64,000 bases of DNA, from contig NZ_FPKO01000009.1 of NCBI RefSeq assembly GCF_900119385.1, forward strand, positions 581,405 through 645,404. Reading direction: 5' to 3'. The position numbers were made by a program, and so were the translations under genes. A model generated the notes under the pieces. The model searched no databases, was not told the DNA's origin, and saw only the letters and a list, made by a program, of their open reading frames with translations. The stretch comes from Thermophilibacter mediterraneus (GTDB lineage: Bacteria > Actinomycetota > Coriobacteriia > Coriobacteriales > Atopobiaceae). Position 1 is the stretch's first letter; every line of letters begins with the position of its first letter. This document shows, in pieces, positions 1 to 7,639 of this stretch.

Positions 1-1124
1 AGCTCCGCCATGTAGCTCATGGCGTCCGGGGGGACCTCCCCCGAGAGCGCGGGCACGTCCTCGCGCTCGGCGTCCTCGCGCATGCGCTCGCAGAAGGCCT
101 CGATGAGCCTGAGCTTGAGCTCGTAGCTTGGAACCTGCACGGGGGTGGTGAAACCGGAGCCCAGGCGGCTCGTCACGCGCTCGTCGAAGCCGTCCTTGCC
201 GAGGCCGAGCTGGGCCGGGGTGCGGTCCGCCGCGAGCACGATCTGCTTGCCGTTTCCGATGAGCTCGTTGAAGGTGTCGAAGAAGAACCCCACCGTTCCG
301 ACCTTGCCGACCATCTTCTGGATGTCGTCGATGATGAGGACGTCGATGTCCGCGTAGTTCTGGCGCAGCACCGAGGCAGCTGAGCGCTCGCTGTGCCGCA
401 TGGCCTCGGTGTAGTCGGTGATGAAGCTCGAGGCGTCGCGATAGACGCAGAGGCGAGACGGGTCGTTCCGAGCGATGTAGTTCTGGATCGCCCGCAGGAG
501 GTGGGTTTTGCCCAGCCCGCTCTTCCCGTAGATGAACAGGGGGTTGTACGTGCTGTTCATGCCGTTTGCGACCTGAAGCGCGGCCTGGTAGGCGATGTCG
601 TTCTCCTCGCCGCGCACGAATCGCTCGAAGGTGAGCTTCGAGGTGGCGTCCGAGATGTCCTCGACGAGGGGGTTCCTCGCCCTTCGCCTCCGGGCCTCCT
701 CCTCGCGCGCCTCCTCGGTGCGCCGCTCGTCCCAGGTGTCCTCGACGATGCTCCGGGGCACCCGCGCCGCCGCGGTGCCGTCGCCCGTCTCCGCGGTCCA
801 GGCGGCCACCTCCGCGCGCGACATGCTCGACCGAGCGGGCGTAGGTGCGCTCGCCTCGCCCGCCGGGGCGAAGGAGACCTCGAGCCGCATGGGCTCGAAG
901 GCAGCCTGGGTGAGGCACGTCTCGACCGCGGCGGCGTTCTTCGACACCGTCTTGAGCACGAGCCGCATGGGGGTCGTGACCCTGAGCACGCCCCCGTCCA
1001 TGCTGACGGGCGTGCAGTTGCGCAGCATGGCGAGGACCGACTCGGGGAGCCCCTGCTGGGCGGCGAGAAGGTCGAGCGTGTCCTGCCACAGCGCCTCGGC
1101 GTCAGATTCGAGTGATAGTTCCAT
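1..1124 (-). CDS. dnaA: Chromosomal replication initiator DnaA (3' end cut by window)
   Basis: This gene encodes the AAA+ initiator that binds DnaA boxes at oriC and melts the origin. Translating the minus strand from the ATG at 1124 gives about 374 residues: an N-terminal domain, a short charged linker, then the ATPase with Walker A FIYGKSGLGKTHLL and Walker B VLIIDDIQ. The C-terminal DNA-binding domain lies outside the window. The start MELSLESDAE is preceded by an untranslated region with two DnaA-box-like 9-mers, which suggests autoregulation. It is transcribed away from the origin in the same direction as the HATPase gene upstream of it, 65 bases apart. Identity is certain; only the 3' part is missing. 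Confidence 0.95.
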   Translation of the reverse strand, partial: MELSLESDAEALWQDTLDLLAAQQGLPESVLAMLRNCTPVSMDGGVLRVTTPMRLVLKTVSKNAAAVETCLTQAAFEPMRLEVSFAPAGEASAPTPARSSMSRAEVAAWTAETGDGTAAARVPRSIVEDTWDERRTEEAREEEARRRRARNPLVEDISDATSKLTFERFVRGEENDIAYQAALQVANGMNSTYNPLFIYGKSGLGKTHLLRAIQNYIARNDPSRLCVYRDASSFITDYTEAMRHSERSAASVLRQNYADIDVLIIDDIQKMVGKVGTVGFFFDTFNELIGNGKQIVLAADRTPAQLGLGKDGFDERVTSRLGSGFTTPVQVPSYELKLRLIEAFCERMREDAEREDVPALSGEVPPDAMSYMAE

Positions 1125-1141
1125 GAGTCCGCATTCTCGAT

Positions 1142-1184
1142 TGTTGAAAACAGCGTCTCTCAGTATAGCGATGATTGTTGATAA
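1142..1184 (-). promoter_or_regulatory. Two DnaA-box-like 9-mers in the dnaA leader
   Basis: Read on the minus strand, TTTTCAACA (1142-1150) and TTATCAACA (1176-1184) match the DnaA box consensus TTATCCACA at 7 and 8 of 9 positions. They lie between the HATPase stop and the dnaA start, where DnaA autoregulation sites are usually found. Binding is inferred. Confidence 0.6.
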
Positions 1185-1189
1185 CTGAC

Positions 1190-2308
1190 CTAGAGGTGTC
1201 TTCCGAGGGCGCGGCCGTATTCGGTGAGTTGATACTTCTGTCCTCCCTTGCGCACCGCCCCCTGCGACGAGAGCGCGGAGAGGGTCCTCGACCACGTCGC
1301 CGCCGAGGAGCCAAAGGCCTGCACGAGGTCGGTCGGCCCCGCGGACCCGCGCTCGGAGAGCAGGGAGAGCGCCTGCCTGCCGCGGTCGTCGAGCGAGGCG
1401 GCCACCTGGGCGGCGAGCTCCTCTGCCGCGGACGCCGCCGGAGGGGCCTGCAGGGGCGCCGCCTGCGCCTGGGGCCACCCCTGCTGCGGCAGCGGGCCCG
1501 TCCCGGGCGCGACCTGCGACGGCCAGGGGGACGCGCCCTGCACCGTCCCGGGCGCGACCTGCGACGGCCAGGGGGACGCGGCCTGCGTCCCGTAGGGCTG
1601 CGGGACCGCCTGCGACCAGGGCTGCTGGGGTTGGGGGGAGAAGGGCTGCGGCCACCCCCATGCCGCCTGGGTCTGGGCGCCGACCTGGTTCCAGCCCCAC
1701 GCCTGGGGACTCGGGACCCCGACCGGGACCTGAGGCTCTTGCTGCTGAGCGATGTTGGCGACGTCGCGGGCCCCCTCGGCGGGCTGGGTCGAGATCGTCA
1801 CGACGGTGCCGCCCGAGATGTTGTCCTCTATCTCGAGGCTTCCTCCCTTGTCGACCATGTACTGCTGGGCGTATGGCAGCCCCGAGCCCACCCCGCGGAT
1901 GTAGTGGCGCATCTCCTCCGTCGCCGAGGTCGTTCCGTACTCGAGCGCGCGGTCCTTCTCGCGGATGCCCGGCCCCTGGTCGGAGAAGCGAATGGTGTTT
2001 CCGCCGTCGAGGATCGTGATCGTGGGCGCCTGGAAGTACGCGTGGACGAAGTTCTCGACGACCTCGCGTATCACCATGAACGGAATGGTGCCCCCCTGCT
2101 CGCGGGCGAGCCTGGTGACCGTTGCCGTGACCTCCTCGAGGAAGCCGCGGACGTCGCGGGGCTCAATCACCACGACGCGCGGAGCCGCCGCCGCGTCGTC
2201 GTAGACGGCTATGCGCGCGGGATTGGTGACCTCGAGCGCCCCTGTGCCGCCCGTCCCCTCCCCACCCGTGGGGTCATCCTCGACAAAGGGGTAGAAGTCC
2301 CGCGCCAT
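1190..2308 (-). CDS. HATPase-fold ATP-binding protein with C-terminal winged helix, beside dnaA
   Basis: The function is not recognised. The 372-residue product has a GHKL/HATPase domain at about residues 50-175: N-box REVVENF with N86, G1 box DQGPGI at 110-115 and G2 box GVGSGL at 139-144. There is no HisKA dimerisation/phosphoacceptor region, no receiver and no membrane segment, so it is closer to cytoplasmic anti-sigma or serine-kinase-like ATPases than to a sensor kinase. A Gln/Pro/Trp-rich low-complexity linker (about 175-295) follows, then a winged-helix-like C-terminus (about 295-372). It lies between oriC and dnaA and points the same way as dnaA, so the two could be cotranscribed. A role in initiation control or dnaA transcription is inference from position. 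Confidence 0.75.
   Translation of the reverse strand: MARDFYPFVEDDPTGGEGTGGTGALEVTNPARIAVYDDAAAAPRVVVIEPRDVRGFLEEVTATVTRLAREQGGTIPFMVIREVVENFVHAYFQAPTITILDGGNTIRFSDQGPGIREKDRALEYGTTSATEEMRHYIRGVGSGLPYAQQYMVDKGGSLEIEDNISGGTVVTISTQPAEGARDVANIAQQQEPQVPVGVPSPQAWGWNQVGAQTQAAWGWPQPFSPQPQQPWSQAVPQPYGTQAASPWPSQVAPGTVQGASPWPSQVAPGTGPLPQQGWPQAQAAPLQAPPAASAAEELAAQVAASLDDRGRQALSLLSERGSAGPTDLVQAFGSSAATWSRTLSALSSQGAVRKGGQKYQLTEYGRALGRHL
1500..1580. repeat. In-frame 45-bp-period direct repeat in the HATPase linker
   Basis: A 36-base segment at 1500-1535 recurs exactly at 1545-1580, giving a 45-base period that keeps frame. In protein it duplicates the motif SPWPSQVAPGT inside the Gln/Pro-rich linker. The copy number could vary by slippage. 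Confidence 0.85.
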
Positions 2309-2551
2309 TGCTGCCCACTTTCAACATTCGATGAACACGTGTCGAAAACTTTTCAGTGAGAATCCGATATGGATGAACGATTTCAACAAGCGACAAAAAC
2401 TTGTCGAAAACTGCGGATATCAGGCTGAAACCCGTGGAAAGAGCATACCATTGCGGCGTTATCTTTCATCCATATGCAAGGATGGATTCTTTCGTGTGCA
2501 AGATTCCACAGGCGTGGAACCATCTGGTAATTCGATTCTTTTGAGAAGAAT
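2309..2551. other. oriC: Probable chromosomal replication origin (oriC)
   Basis: This AT-rich gap lies between the dnaA-side operon and rpmH, and transcription diverges from it. It carries DnaA-box-like 9-mers in both orientations: CTTTCAACA 2318-2326, ATTTCAACA 2380-2388, TTTTCGACA on the minus strand at 2340-2348 and 2402-2410, CTTTCCACG on the minus strand at 2433-2441, GATTCCACA 2502-2510 and GGTTCCACG on the minus strand at 2514-2522. None is a perfect TTATCCACA. The gene order dnaA/oriC/rpmH-rnpA is the standard origin layout. The rpmH promoter closes the region on the right. Confidence 0.8.
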
Positions 2552-2581
2552 TTGACAGGTAATCCGCAAGACCTTTACAAT
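2552..2581 (+). promoter_or_regulatory. Promoter of the rpmH operon
   Basis: TTGACA at 2552-2557 and TACAAT at 2576-2581 are separated by 18 bases, a near-consensus housekeeping promoter, about 50 bases before the rpmH start. Confidence 0.7.
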
Positions 2582-2632
2582 CTCTGAGCTATTTGCAGGT
2601 GATGTCTATACCCACAACCGGGAGGAATAGCT

Positions 2633-2767
2633 ATGAAGCGCACCTACCAGCCCAACAAGCGCAAGCGCGCCACCACGCACGGCTTCCGTGCCCGCATGGC
2701 CACCAAGGGCGGCCGCGCCGTCCTGGCCCGTCGTCGTGCCAAGGGCCGCAAGCGTCTCACCGTCTAG
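2633..2767 (+). CDS. rpmH: 50S ribosomal protein L34
   Basis: The 44-residue basic protein begins [20 protein letters not shown] and ends GRKRLTV, the typical L34 length and sequence. It is a small rRNA-binding protein of the large subunit. A GGGAGG ribosome site lies at about 2620-2625. It starts the rpmH-rnpA-yidD-yidC block and follows a clear promoter, next to oriC as in most bacteria. Confidence 0.97.
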   Translation: MKRTYQPNKRKRATTHGFRARMATKGGRAVLARRRAKGRKRLTV

Positions 2768-2776
2768 CAAGGGCCG

Positions 2777-3097
2777 ATGAAGACCATCAAGTCCAAAAGA
2801 GATTTTGAGCGGGTCTTCTCACGCGGGAGGCGCTACAACGAGGGTCTCCTGCGCATACGAGTGGCGACGAGCGACGAGGGCGTCCCGGGGAGGGTCGCCT
2901 TCGTCGCTGCTAAGAGACTGGGGAACGCGGTCTTCAGGAACAGGTGCAAGCGCGTCCTGCGCGAGTCGGCGCGGGCGTGCGGGCTCCCCAGGGACGGCTT
3001 CGACATCATTCTCTTCTCGACTTCTCGGACGCACGACAGCTCTCCCGAGCAGGTCGCCGCTTCGCTGAGAAGGCTGCTCGACAAGGCGGGGATCTGA
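2777..3097 (+). CDS. rnpA: Ribonuclease P protein component
   Basis: The 106-residue basic protein subunit of RNase P assists the catalytic RNA in 5' maturation of tRNA precursors. The conserved core is visible as VAAKRLGNAVFRNRCKRVLRE, matching the family's RNR-type signature (RNRxKRxxRE). It begins nine bases after the rpmH stop, the usual coupling of these two genes, and its stop is next to the yidD start. Confidence 0.95.
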   Translation: MKTIKSKRDFERVFSRGRRYNEGLLRIRVATSDEGVPGRVAFVAAKRLGNAVFRNRCKRVLRESARACGLPRDGFDIILFSTSRTHDSSPEQVAASLRRLLDKAGI

Positions 3098-3098
3098 G

Positions 3099-3317
3099 AT
3101 GGCCGGCGGCGCCCGTGTGGCGCTCTCGGCCATTCGCTTTTACCAGCGACGGGTCTCGCCTCTTTTGGGTGCGCGCTGCATCTACGTCCCCACCTGCTCG
3201 GAGTACGCCCGGCAGGCAATCGAGCGCTATGGGCTCGCACGAGGGGCGCTGCTCGCCGCCCGTAGGATTCTCAGGTGTCACCCCCTGCACGAAGGCGGAT
3301 ACGATCCCGTCCCCTAG
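3099..3317 (+). CDS. yidD: Membrane protein insertion efficiency factor YidD
   Basis: The 72-residue product has the YidD family signature: AIRFYQRRVSPLLGARC, then PTCSEYARQAIERYG and the terminal CHPLHEGGYDPVP. YidD is a short, amphipathic membrane-associated protein that works near YidC. It starts one base after the rnpA stop and lies 20 bases before yidC, so it is part of the same operon. Length and motifs fit the family well. Confidence 0.95.
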   Translation: MAGGARVALSAIRFYQRRVSPLLGARCIYVPTCSEYARQAIERYGLARGALLAARRILRCHPLHEGGYDPVP

Positions 3318-3337
3318 TGGGGCGGAGCGGAGGAACC

Positions 3338-4096
3338 ATGTGGGACTGGTTTATTAACTTTCTGACGTGGGTGCTTGCGAGCATCCAGGGACTCGTGGGC
3401 GACTGGGGCCTCGCGGTCATCATCCTCACGGTCATCATTCGAATCATCCTGACGCCGCTCATGGCGCACTCCACGAAGTCGACGGCGCGCATGCAGGTGA
3501 TGCAGCCCAAGCTCATGGAGATCCAGGAGCGCTACGCTGACAACCCCGAGCGCCAGGCCGAGGAGATGCGCAAGATCTATGCCGAGATGAAGTTTAACCC
3601 CCTCGGCGGCTGCCTCCCCATCTTCCTGCAGATGCCGGTCTTCTTTGGCCTGTTCACGGTTGCCCGTCAGGTTCCGGCCGATGCCTGCTTCTATGGCATC
3701 CTGCCCTCCATTGCCCAGTCCGCCCAGGGTGTCTTCGAGGCCGGCGGCCTCGTGCCTGCCCTCCCGTACATCATCTTTGACGTGCTCTTCGGCGTCCTGA
3801 CGTTCATTCCCATGGTGCTCAACGTCAAGACCCAGCCGGAGGGTCAGCGCAGCCAGACCCTCATCATGGGCGGCGTCATGGCCCTCATGATGCTCTGGTT
3901 CGGCTGGGGCGTCCCTGCCGCGGTCCTGCTCTACTATGTCGCCTCCGCCATCTGGCAGGTCGTCCAGCAGCAGGTCATCACCAAGCGCGTCATGGAGAAG
4001 GCCAAGGCTGACGCTGAGGCCGCTGCTGCGAACAAGCCCATCGAGGTCGACGTCGTTCGCAAGGAAAAGAAGAGCCGTCCCCATAAGAAGAATTAA
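3338..4096 (+). CDS. yidC: Membrane protein insertase YidC/Oxa1
   Basis: The 252-residue 60 kDa inner-membrane-protein family insertase starts MWDWFINF at an ATG preceded by GGAGG. Hydrophobic segments surround the conserved FNPLGGCLPIFLQMPVFFG region (about residues 88-106), followed by further transmembrane segments and a Lys-rich cytoplasmic tail (KEKKSRPHKKN). It is short, without the large periplasmic domain of Gram-negative YidC and without an obvious lipobox. It inserts membrane proteins together with or independently of Sec. The in-frame upstream extension lacks a ribosome site and overlaps yidD. Confidence 0.95.
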   Translation: MWDWFINFLTWVLASIQGLVGDWGLAVIILTVIIRIILTPLMAHSTKSTARMQVMQPKLMEIQERYADNPERQAEEMRKIYAEMKFNPLGGCLPIFLQMPVFFGLFTVARQVPADACFYGILPSIAQSAQGVFEAGGLVPALPYIIFDVLFGVLTFIPMVLNVKTQPEGQRSQTLIMGGVMALMMLWFGWGVPAAVLLYYVASAIWQVVQQQVITKRVMEKAKADAEAAAANKPIEVDVVRKEKKSRPHKKN

Positions 4097-4146
4097 GTTT
4101 ATTAATTTAAATACATTATTAGTATCGTATATATTGGGAGGTTGGT

Positions 4147-4719
4147 ATGGAGGAAGAGATCCTCGAGAGCTCGGAGGAGACGCTGGACGAGTCCGCTCCT
4201 CAGGACGAGTTCGCCTCCATCCGAGAGCACTACGAGTCTGGTGTCGCTCTGACGGACGAGGAGACCGACGTGGTCGCCGACCTCGCGGTCGGTTTCCTCA
4301 AGGAGATCCTCTCGCTCTTTGGTGAGACCTCCTCATCAATCGATGAGTATGACGGCGAGGATGGTGAGCTCATTCTCGATGTCAACGGCGGCGACCTTGC
4401 CGTTCTTATTGGTCGCCACGGGCGCACGCTCGACGCGCTTCAGATGGTTCTCTCCTCGCTGCTGAGCAGCAGGCTCAAGTTCTACTATCCCGTCGTCGTA
4501 GATATCGAGGGATACAAGAACCGTCGCAGGAAGAAGATTGAGGAGCTTGCGCTCTCGTCTGCTGCGCGCGCCAAGCGTCGTCATGGTAAGGTCACCCTTG
4601 CTCCCATGAATGCCTATGAGCGTCGTCTCGTTCATCTAGCTCTTCGAGATGATGAGGGCGTTGTGACTCACTCCGAGGGTGAGGACCCCGATCGTCACGT
4701 GGTTATCACGGCCATCTAG
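4147..4719 (+). CDS. khpB: KH/R3H RNA-binding protein (Jag/KhpB)
   Basis: The 190-residue product has an acidic N-terminus (about 1-40), a KH-like domain with IGRHGRTLDALQ, and a C-terminal R3H domain ending near NAYERRLVHLALRDD. KhpB/Jag proteins bind RNA and affect cell division and elongation, and the gene normally follows yidC as here. A conspicuously AT-rich 50-base spacer (4097-4146) in an otherwise GC-rich region separates it from yidC and may hold its own promoter. The ribosome site is GGGAGG at 4137-4142. Confidence 0.92.
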   Translation: MEEEILESSEETLDESAPQDEFASIREHYESGVALTDEETDVVADLAVGFLKEILSLFGETSSSIDEYDGEDGELILDVNGGDLAVLIGRHGRTLDALQMVLSSLLSSRLKFYYPVVVDIEGYKNRRRKKIEELALSSAARAKRRHGKVTLAPMNAYERRLVHLALRDDEGVVTHSEGEDPDRHVVITAI

Positions 4720-4742
4720 CCGGGCGTACATGGTATGGTCTG

Positions 4743-4776
4743 GGGAGGATGCTTCGGCGTCCTCCCTCTTTTTTTG
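4743..4776 (+). terminator. Rho-independent terminator after khpB
   Basis: A 10-bp stem (4743-4752 with 4757-4766, one G-U pair) closed by a TTCG loop is followed by a T-rich run. It ends the rpmH-khpB operon. Confidence 0.88.
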
Positions 4777-4818
4777 TGACAGAATTTCTCGCTTCACTAG
4801 TTTTTGTCAGGAGGCCAT

Positions 4819-5559
4819 GTGAGAGACACTTCAGCCGAGCGACTTATCCATGAGATAACAAGTCAGCTTTCACTCTATGGCATCGCGTGCACTGAGCGCC
4901 AGGCCAGTTTGCTCGCTCGTCACCTCAGGCTTGTCATAGAGAAGAACAAGGTTATCAATCTCACAAGAATCGTTGATCCCCTTGAGGCAGTGTGTCTTCA
5001 TATTGTTGACTCGTTGCTCCCGCTCGCATCTGATGTCTTTGTGCTTGGGTCATCGGACTTCTTCCTTGATATGGGAACCGGCGCCGGGTTCCCCGGAATT
5101 CCCCTTGGAGTAATGACAGAAGCTCATGGCATGCTTGTCGACTCTGTGGGTAAGAAGGTCGAAGCGGTCGATGAATTCACTTCACGACTTGGGCTATCAA
5201 AGCTTCATACCCGTCATGCCCGCCTCGAGGATCTTGCCTGTGAGATGAGGTCAAGTCAGGATATGGTGTGCGCACGTGCCGTTGCGCAAACAAATGTCCT
5301 CATTGAGTATGCCACCCCCTTTCTTAAGATGGGCGGGCATCTTGTCATCGAGAAGGGGCGGCCGGCACCTGAGGAAATCGACGCCGCCCTCCATGCGGGT
5401 GACATCTGCGGACTGACCCTTGTTTCACGTGAATCCTTTGAACTTCCCCAGCACCTTGGTCACAGAGAAATTCTGTTCTTCGAGAAAGTAAAGCCCTCTC
5501 GTATTGCCCTTCCAAGAAAGGTCGGTGAAGCAAAGAGAAGACCCCTTGGAATCGCGTAA
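4819..5559 (+). CDS. rsmG: 16S rRNA (guanine527-N7)-methyltransferase RsmG
   Basis: This methyltransferase modifies G527 of 16S rRNA in the decoding site. The SAM-binding motif DMGTGAGFPGIPLGV and the downstream VCARAVAQ segment match RsmG (GidB). AGGAGG at 4809-4814 lies four bases before GTG 4819; the ATG at 4817 is followed directly by a stop, and a TTG at 4804 lies upstream of the ribosome site, so GTG 4819 was chosen (246 residues). The gene is visibly AT-richer than yidC and begins the less GC-rich block that continues to parB. A parS-like site is embedded in it at 5421-5436. Confidence 0.93.
   Translation: MRDTSAERLIHEITSQLSLYGIACTERQASLLARHLRLVIEKNKVINLTRIVDPLEAVCLHIVDSLLPLASDVFVLGSSDFFLDMGTGAGFPGIPLGVMTEAHGMLVDSVGKKVEAVDEFTSRLGLSKLHTRHARLEDLACEMRSSQDMVCARAVAQTNVLIEYATPFLKMGGHLVIEKGRPAPEEIDAALHAGDICGLTLVSRESFELPQHLGHREILFFEKVKPSRIALPRKVGEAKRRPLGIA
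5421..5436. promoter_or_regulatory. parS: parS-like site inside rsmG
   Basis: TGTTTCACGTGAATCC matches the bacterial parS consensus TGTTTCACGTGAAACA at 14 of 16 bases. It is within the 3' part of the rsmG coding sequence, about 550 bases before parA. Confidence 0.65.
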
Positions 5560-5595
5560 GAGACTAGGAACAGATGACATATGAAGTGAATTGTG

Positions 5596-5640
5596 AATCG
5601 CCTCGGGCTCAGGTAATGAGTCCGAGGCGATTGTGTTCTC
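5596..5640 (+). terminator. Terminator after rsmG
   Basis: An 11-bp perfect stem (5596-5606 with 5622-5632), extended by a few pairs around the loop, is followed by a moderately T-rich tail. It separates rsmG from parAB. Confidence 0.7.
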
Positions 5641-5699
5641 GATACGGTATGTGATGTTGGAGCGATCTGAGTCATATTGAACGCAACATAATGCCCTGA

Positions 5700-5715
5700 T
5701 GTTCCACGTGAAACA
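5700..5715. promoter_or_regulatory. parS: parS site
   Basis: TGTTCCACGTGAAACA differs from the parS consensus at one of 16 bases. It is in the rsmG-parA intergenic region. Confidence 0.88.
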
Positions 5716-5851
5716 CGAGCTGAAGGGCTAGTAGTGTATGAATGAGCGAAGTACTCAGAATAATTCAAATGATCAGCACTGCGAAAAGATAAGGCTCTTA
5801 TTTGATTTGAGGCTATAGATGGACTGCAAAAGAGACTCAAAGCATCCGCAC

Positions 5852-5867
5852 CGTTTCACGTGAAACA
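5852..5867. promoter_or_regulatory. parS: parS site
   Basis: CGTTTCACGTGAAACA matches the parS consensus at 15 of 16 bases, with the full 14-base palindromic core. It is the best core of the cluster. Confidence 0.92.
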
Positions 5868-5912
5868 AACTGCTGGAATTGTTCGACACGAAAAACTGAA
5901 GAAGAATGTCAG

Positions 5913-5928
5913 TGTTCCACGTGAAACC
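5913..5928. promoter_or_regulatory. parS: parS site near the parA start
   Basis: TGTTCCACGTGAAACC matches the parS consensus at 14 of 16 bases and lies 48 bases before the parA start. ParB binding here could also affect parAB transcription. The rest of the 417-base rsmG-parA gap holds no credible gene. Confidence 0.85.
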
Positions 5929-5976
5929 ATCGAATATGATTGAGACAAAGCACATTGCAGTAAATACGGAGGACAA

Positions 5977-6777
5977 ATGAACTATACAGAAGTAAAAAGA
6001 GGTCTTCCCCAGAGAAACCCAAGAGTATGTGCCGTAATCAATCAAAAGGGTGGAGTAGGAAAGTCGACTACGGTCGTCAATCTGTCTGCATGTCTTGGTG
6101 ATGGCAAAAAGAAGGTCCTTGTCATCGACTTTGACCCTCAGGGTAATGCAACAAGTGGATTTGGCGTCGAGAAAGAGAACCTCGAGCAGGATATATACGA
6201 TGTAATCCTGCATGACGTGCCCATTGAAGAGGTTATTCAAGAGACGTGCGCTTCGAATGTGTTTATCGTTCCCGCAACGATACAGCTGGCAACAGCTGAG
6301 ATTGAACTTGTGTCGGCAATGGCACGAGAGTCAATTCTCAAAGATGCAATTCAGAGTATTCGCGAGCAGTTTGACTACATATTTATAGATTGTCCCCCTT
6401 CACTCGGCTTGTTGACGATAAATGCACTTGTTGCTGCTGACTCGCTCATTATCCCGATTCAGTGCGAATACTACGCACTTGAAGGGGTTGCAAAGCTGCT
6501 TGAGTCAATGCAGATGGTCAAAAGAAGGATGAACCCAGAGCTCGAAATCTTTGGTGTCGTAATGACGATGTACGACAGCAGGACGACGCTATCCAAGCAG
6601 GTTGTGGATGAAGTTCGTGATTACTTCGGAAAGAAGGTCTTTAAGACAGTAATACCTCGAAACGTAAAGCTTTCTGAGGCACCAAGTCATGGACTTCCCG
6701 TATCGATGTACGCACGTGTGAGCAAGGGTGCACTCGCCTATTCAAACCTCGCGAAAGAGGTGGTGATACGTGGCTAA
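5977..6777 (+). CDS. parA: Chromosome-partitioning ATPase ParA (Soj)
   Basis: ParA is the nonspecific DNA-binding ATPase that positions ParB-parS complexes and helps separate origins. The 266-residue product has the deviant Walker A KGGVGKST (24-31), Walker B-like VIDFDPQGNATSG and DYIFIDCPPSLG. GGAGG lies at 5970-5974 before ATG 5977. The gene follows a parS cluster and overlaps parB by eight bases, so the pair is translationally coupled. Codon use is AT-richer than in most of the window. Confidence 0.97.
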   Translation: MNYTEVKRGLPQRNPRVCAVINQKGGVGKSTTVVNLSACLGDGKKKVLVIDFDPQGNATSGFGVEKENLEQDIYDVILHDVPIEEVIQETCASNVFIVPATIQLATAEIELVSAMARESILKDAIQSIREQFDYIFIDCPPSLGLLTINALVAADSLIIPIQCEYYALEGVAKLLESMQMVKRRMNPELEIFGVVMTMYDSRTTLSKQVVDEVRDYFGKKVFKTVIPRNVKLSEAPSHGLPVSMYARVSKGALAYSNLAKEVVIRG

Positions 6778-7639
6778 GAAGAGCGGTTTGGGAAGAGGAC
6801 TCGGTGTTCTTGTTGGAGAAGCCGATGCTGAGACTGCTGGTATGCGTCCAGACTCAACGCTTCCCATTGATGAGATACATCCTAACAAGGGGCAGCCTCG
6901 AAAGCGGTTTAAAGAGGATGAGCTCGAGGAGCTCGCAGACTCGATTCGTCAGAACGGCGTGCTTCAACCCCTCCTCGTTCGAAAGGTCGGATCTTCGTAC
7001 GAGATCGTGGCTGGAGAACGACGCTATCAGGCGGCTCAGAGGGCTGGGCTCAAGGAACTCCCGGTCATTATCAGGGAGATTTCTGATGATGAGGTCTTCA
7101 AGCTTGCACTCATTGAGAACCTGCAACGATCTGACCTCAGCCCTCTTGAAGAAGCAAATGGGTATCGTCAGCTCATCAAAGAAAGAGGTTTGACGCAGGA
7201 GGAGCTGGCAAAGATTCTCTCAAAGTCACGTTCAACAATTACGAACACACTCCGTCTGCTTGATCTTCCCGAGGAAGTTCAGCGTCTCGTTGAGGAGGGG
7301 GAACTGACCGCTGGACACGCGCGAGCTATTCTTGCCGTTCCCTCAGAGGAGGGTCGCATCGCTCTGGCACAGAAGGTAGTGGAAGAGCGACTTTCCGTTC
7401 GACAGACAGAAAGTCTCGCGTCGATGTTTTCTGTCAGTGAAGATACATCAGAGCGTCCTCGAAGAGAGCCTCTCCCTCAGTCGTTCAAACGAGCCGCGCG
7501 CCAGATTCGTCTTGCCCTCGACACCAATGTCAAGGTCAAGAACGTGCGCGGTAAGAACAAGGTGGAGATTGAGTTCTCCTCAGAGGAAGAGCTCGCTCAC
7601 ATAGTGGATCTTCTCGCCGGACCTGGGTCGTGGTCCTGA
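6770..7639 (+). CDS. parB: Chromosome-partitioning protein ParB (Spo0J)
   Basis: ParB is the CTP-dependent clamp that loads at parS and spreads on DNA. The 289-residue protein starts at a GTG inside the end of parA. It shows the CTP-binding box region IVAGERRYQAAQRAG, the ENLQRSDLSPLEEA motif, a helix-turn-helix (LTQEELAKILSKSRSTITN) and a C-terminal dimerisation region. The parS sites it should bind lie just upstream of parA and in rsmG. Confidence 0.97.
   Translation: MAKKSGLGRGLGVLVGEADAETAGMRPDSTLPIDEIHPNKGQPRKRFKEDELEELADSIRQNGVLQPLLVRKVGSSYEIVAGERRYQAAQRAGLKELPVIIREISDDEVFKLALIENLQRSDLSPLEEANGYRQLIKERGLTQEELAKILSKSRSTITNTLRLLDLPEEVQRLVEEGELTAGHARAILAVPSEEGRIALAQKVVEERLSVRQTESLASMFSVSEDTSERPRREPLPQSFKRAARQIRLALDTNVKVKNVRGKNKVEIEFSSEEELAHIVDLLAGPGSWS

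Noticed and set aside
3314-4084. Long minus-strand frame opposite yidC
   Set aside because: It mirrors yidC codons, has no ribosome site and no recognisable domain.
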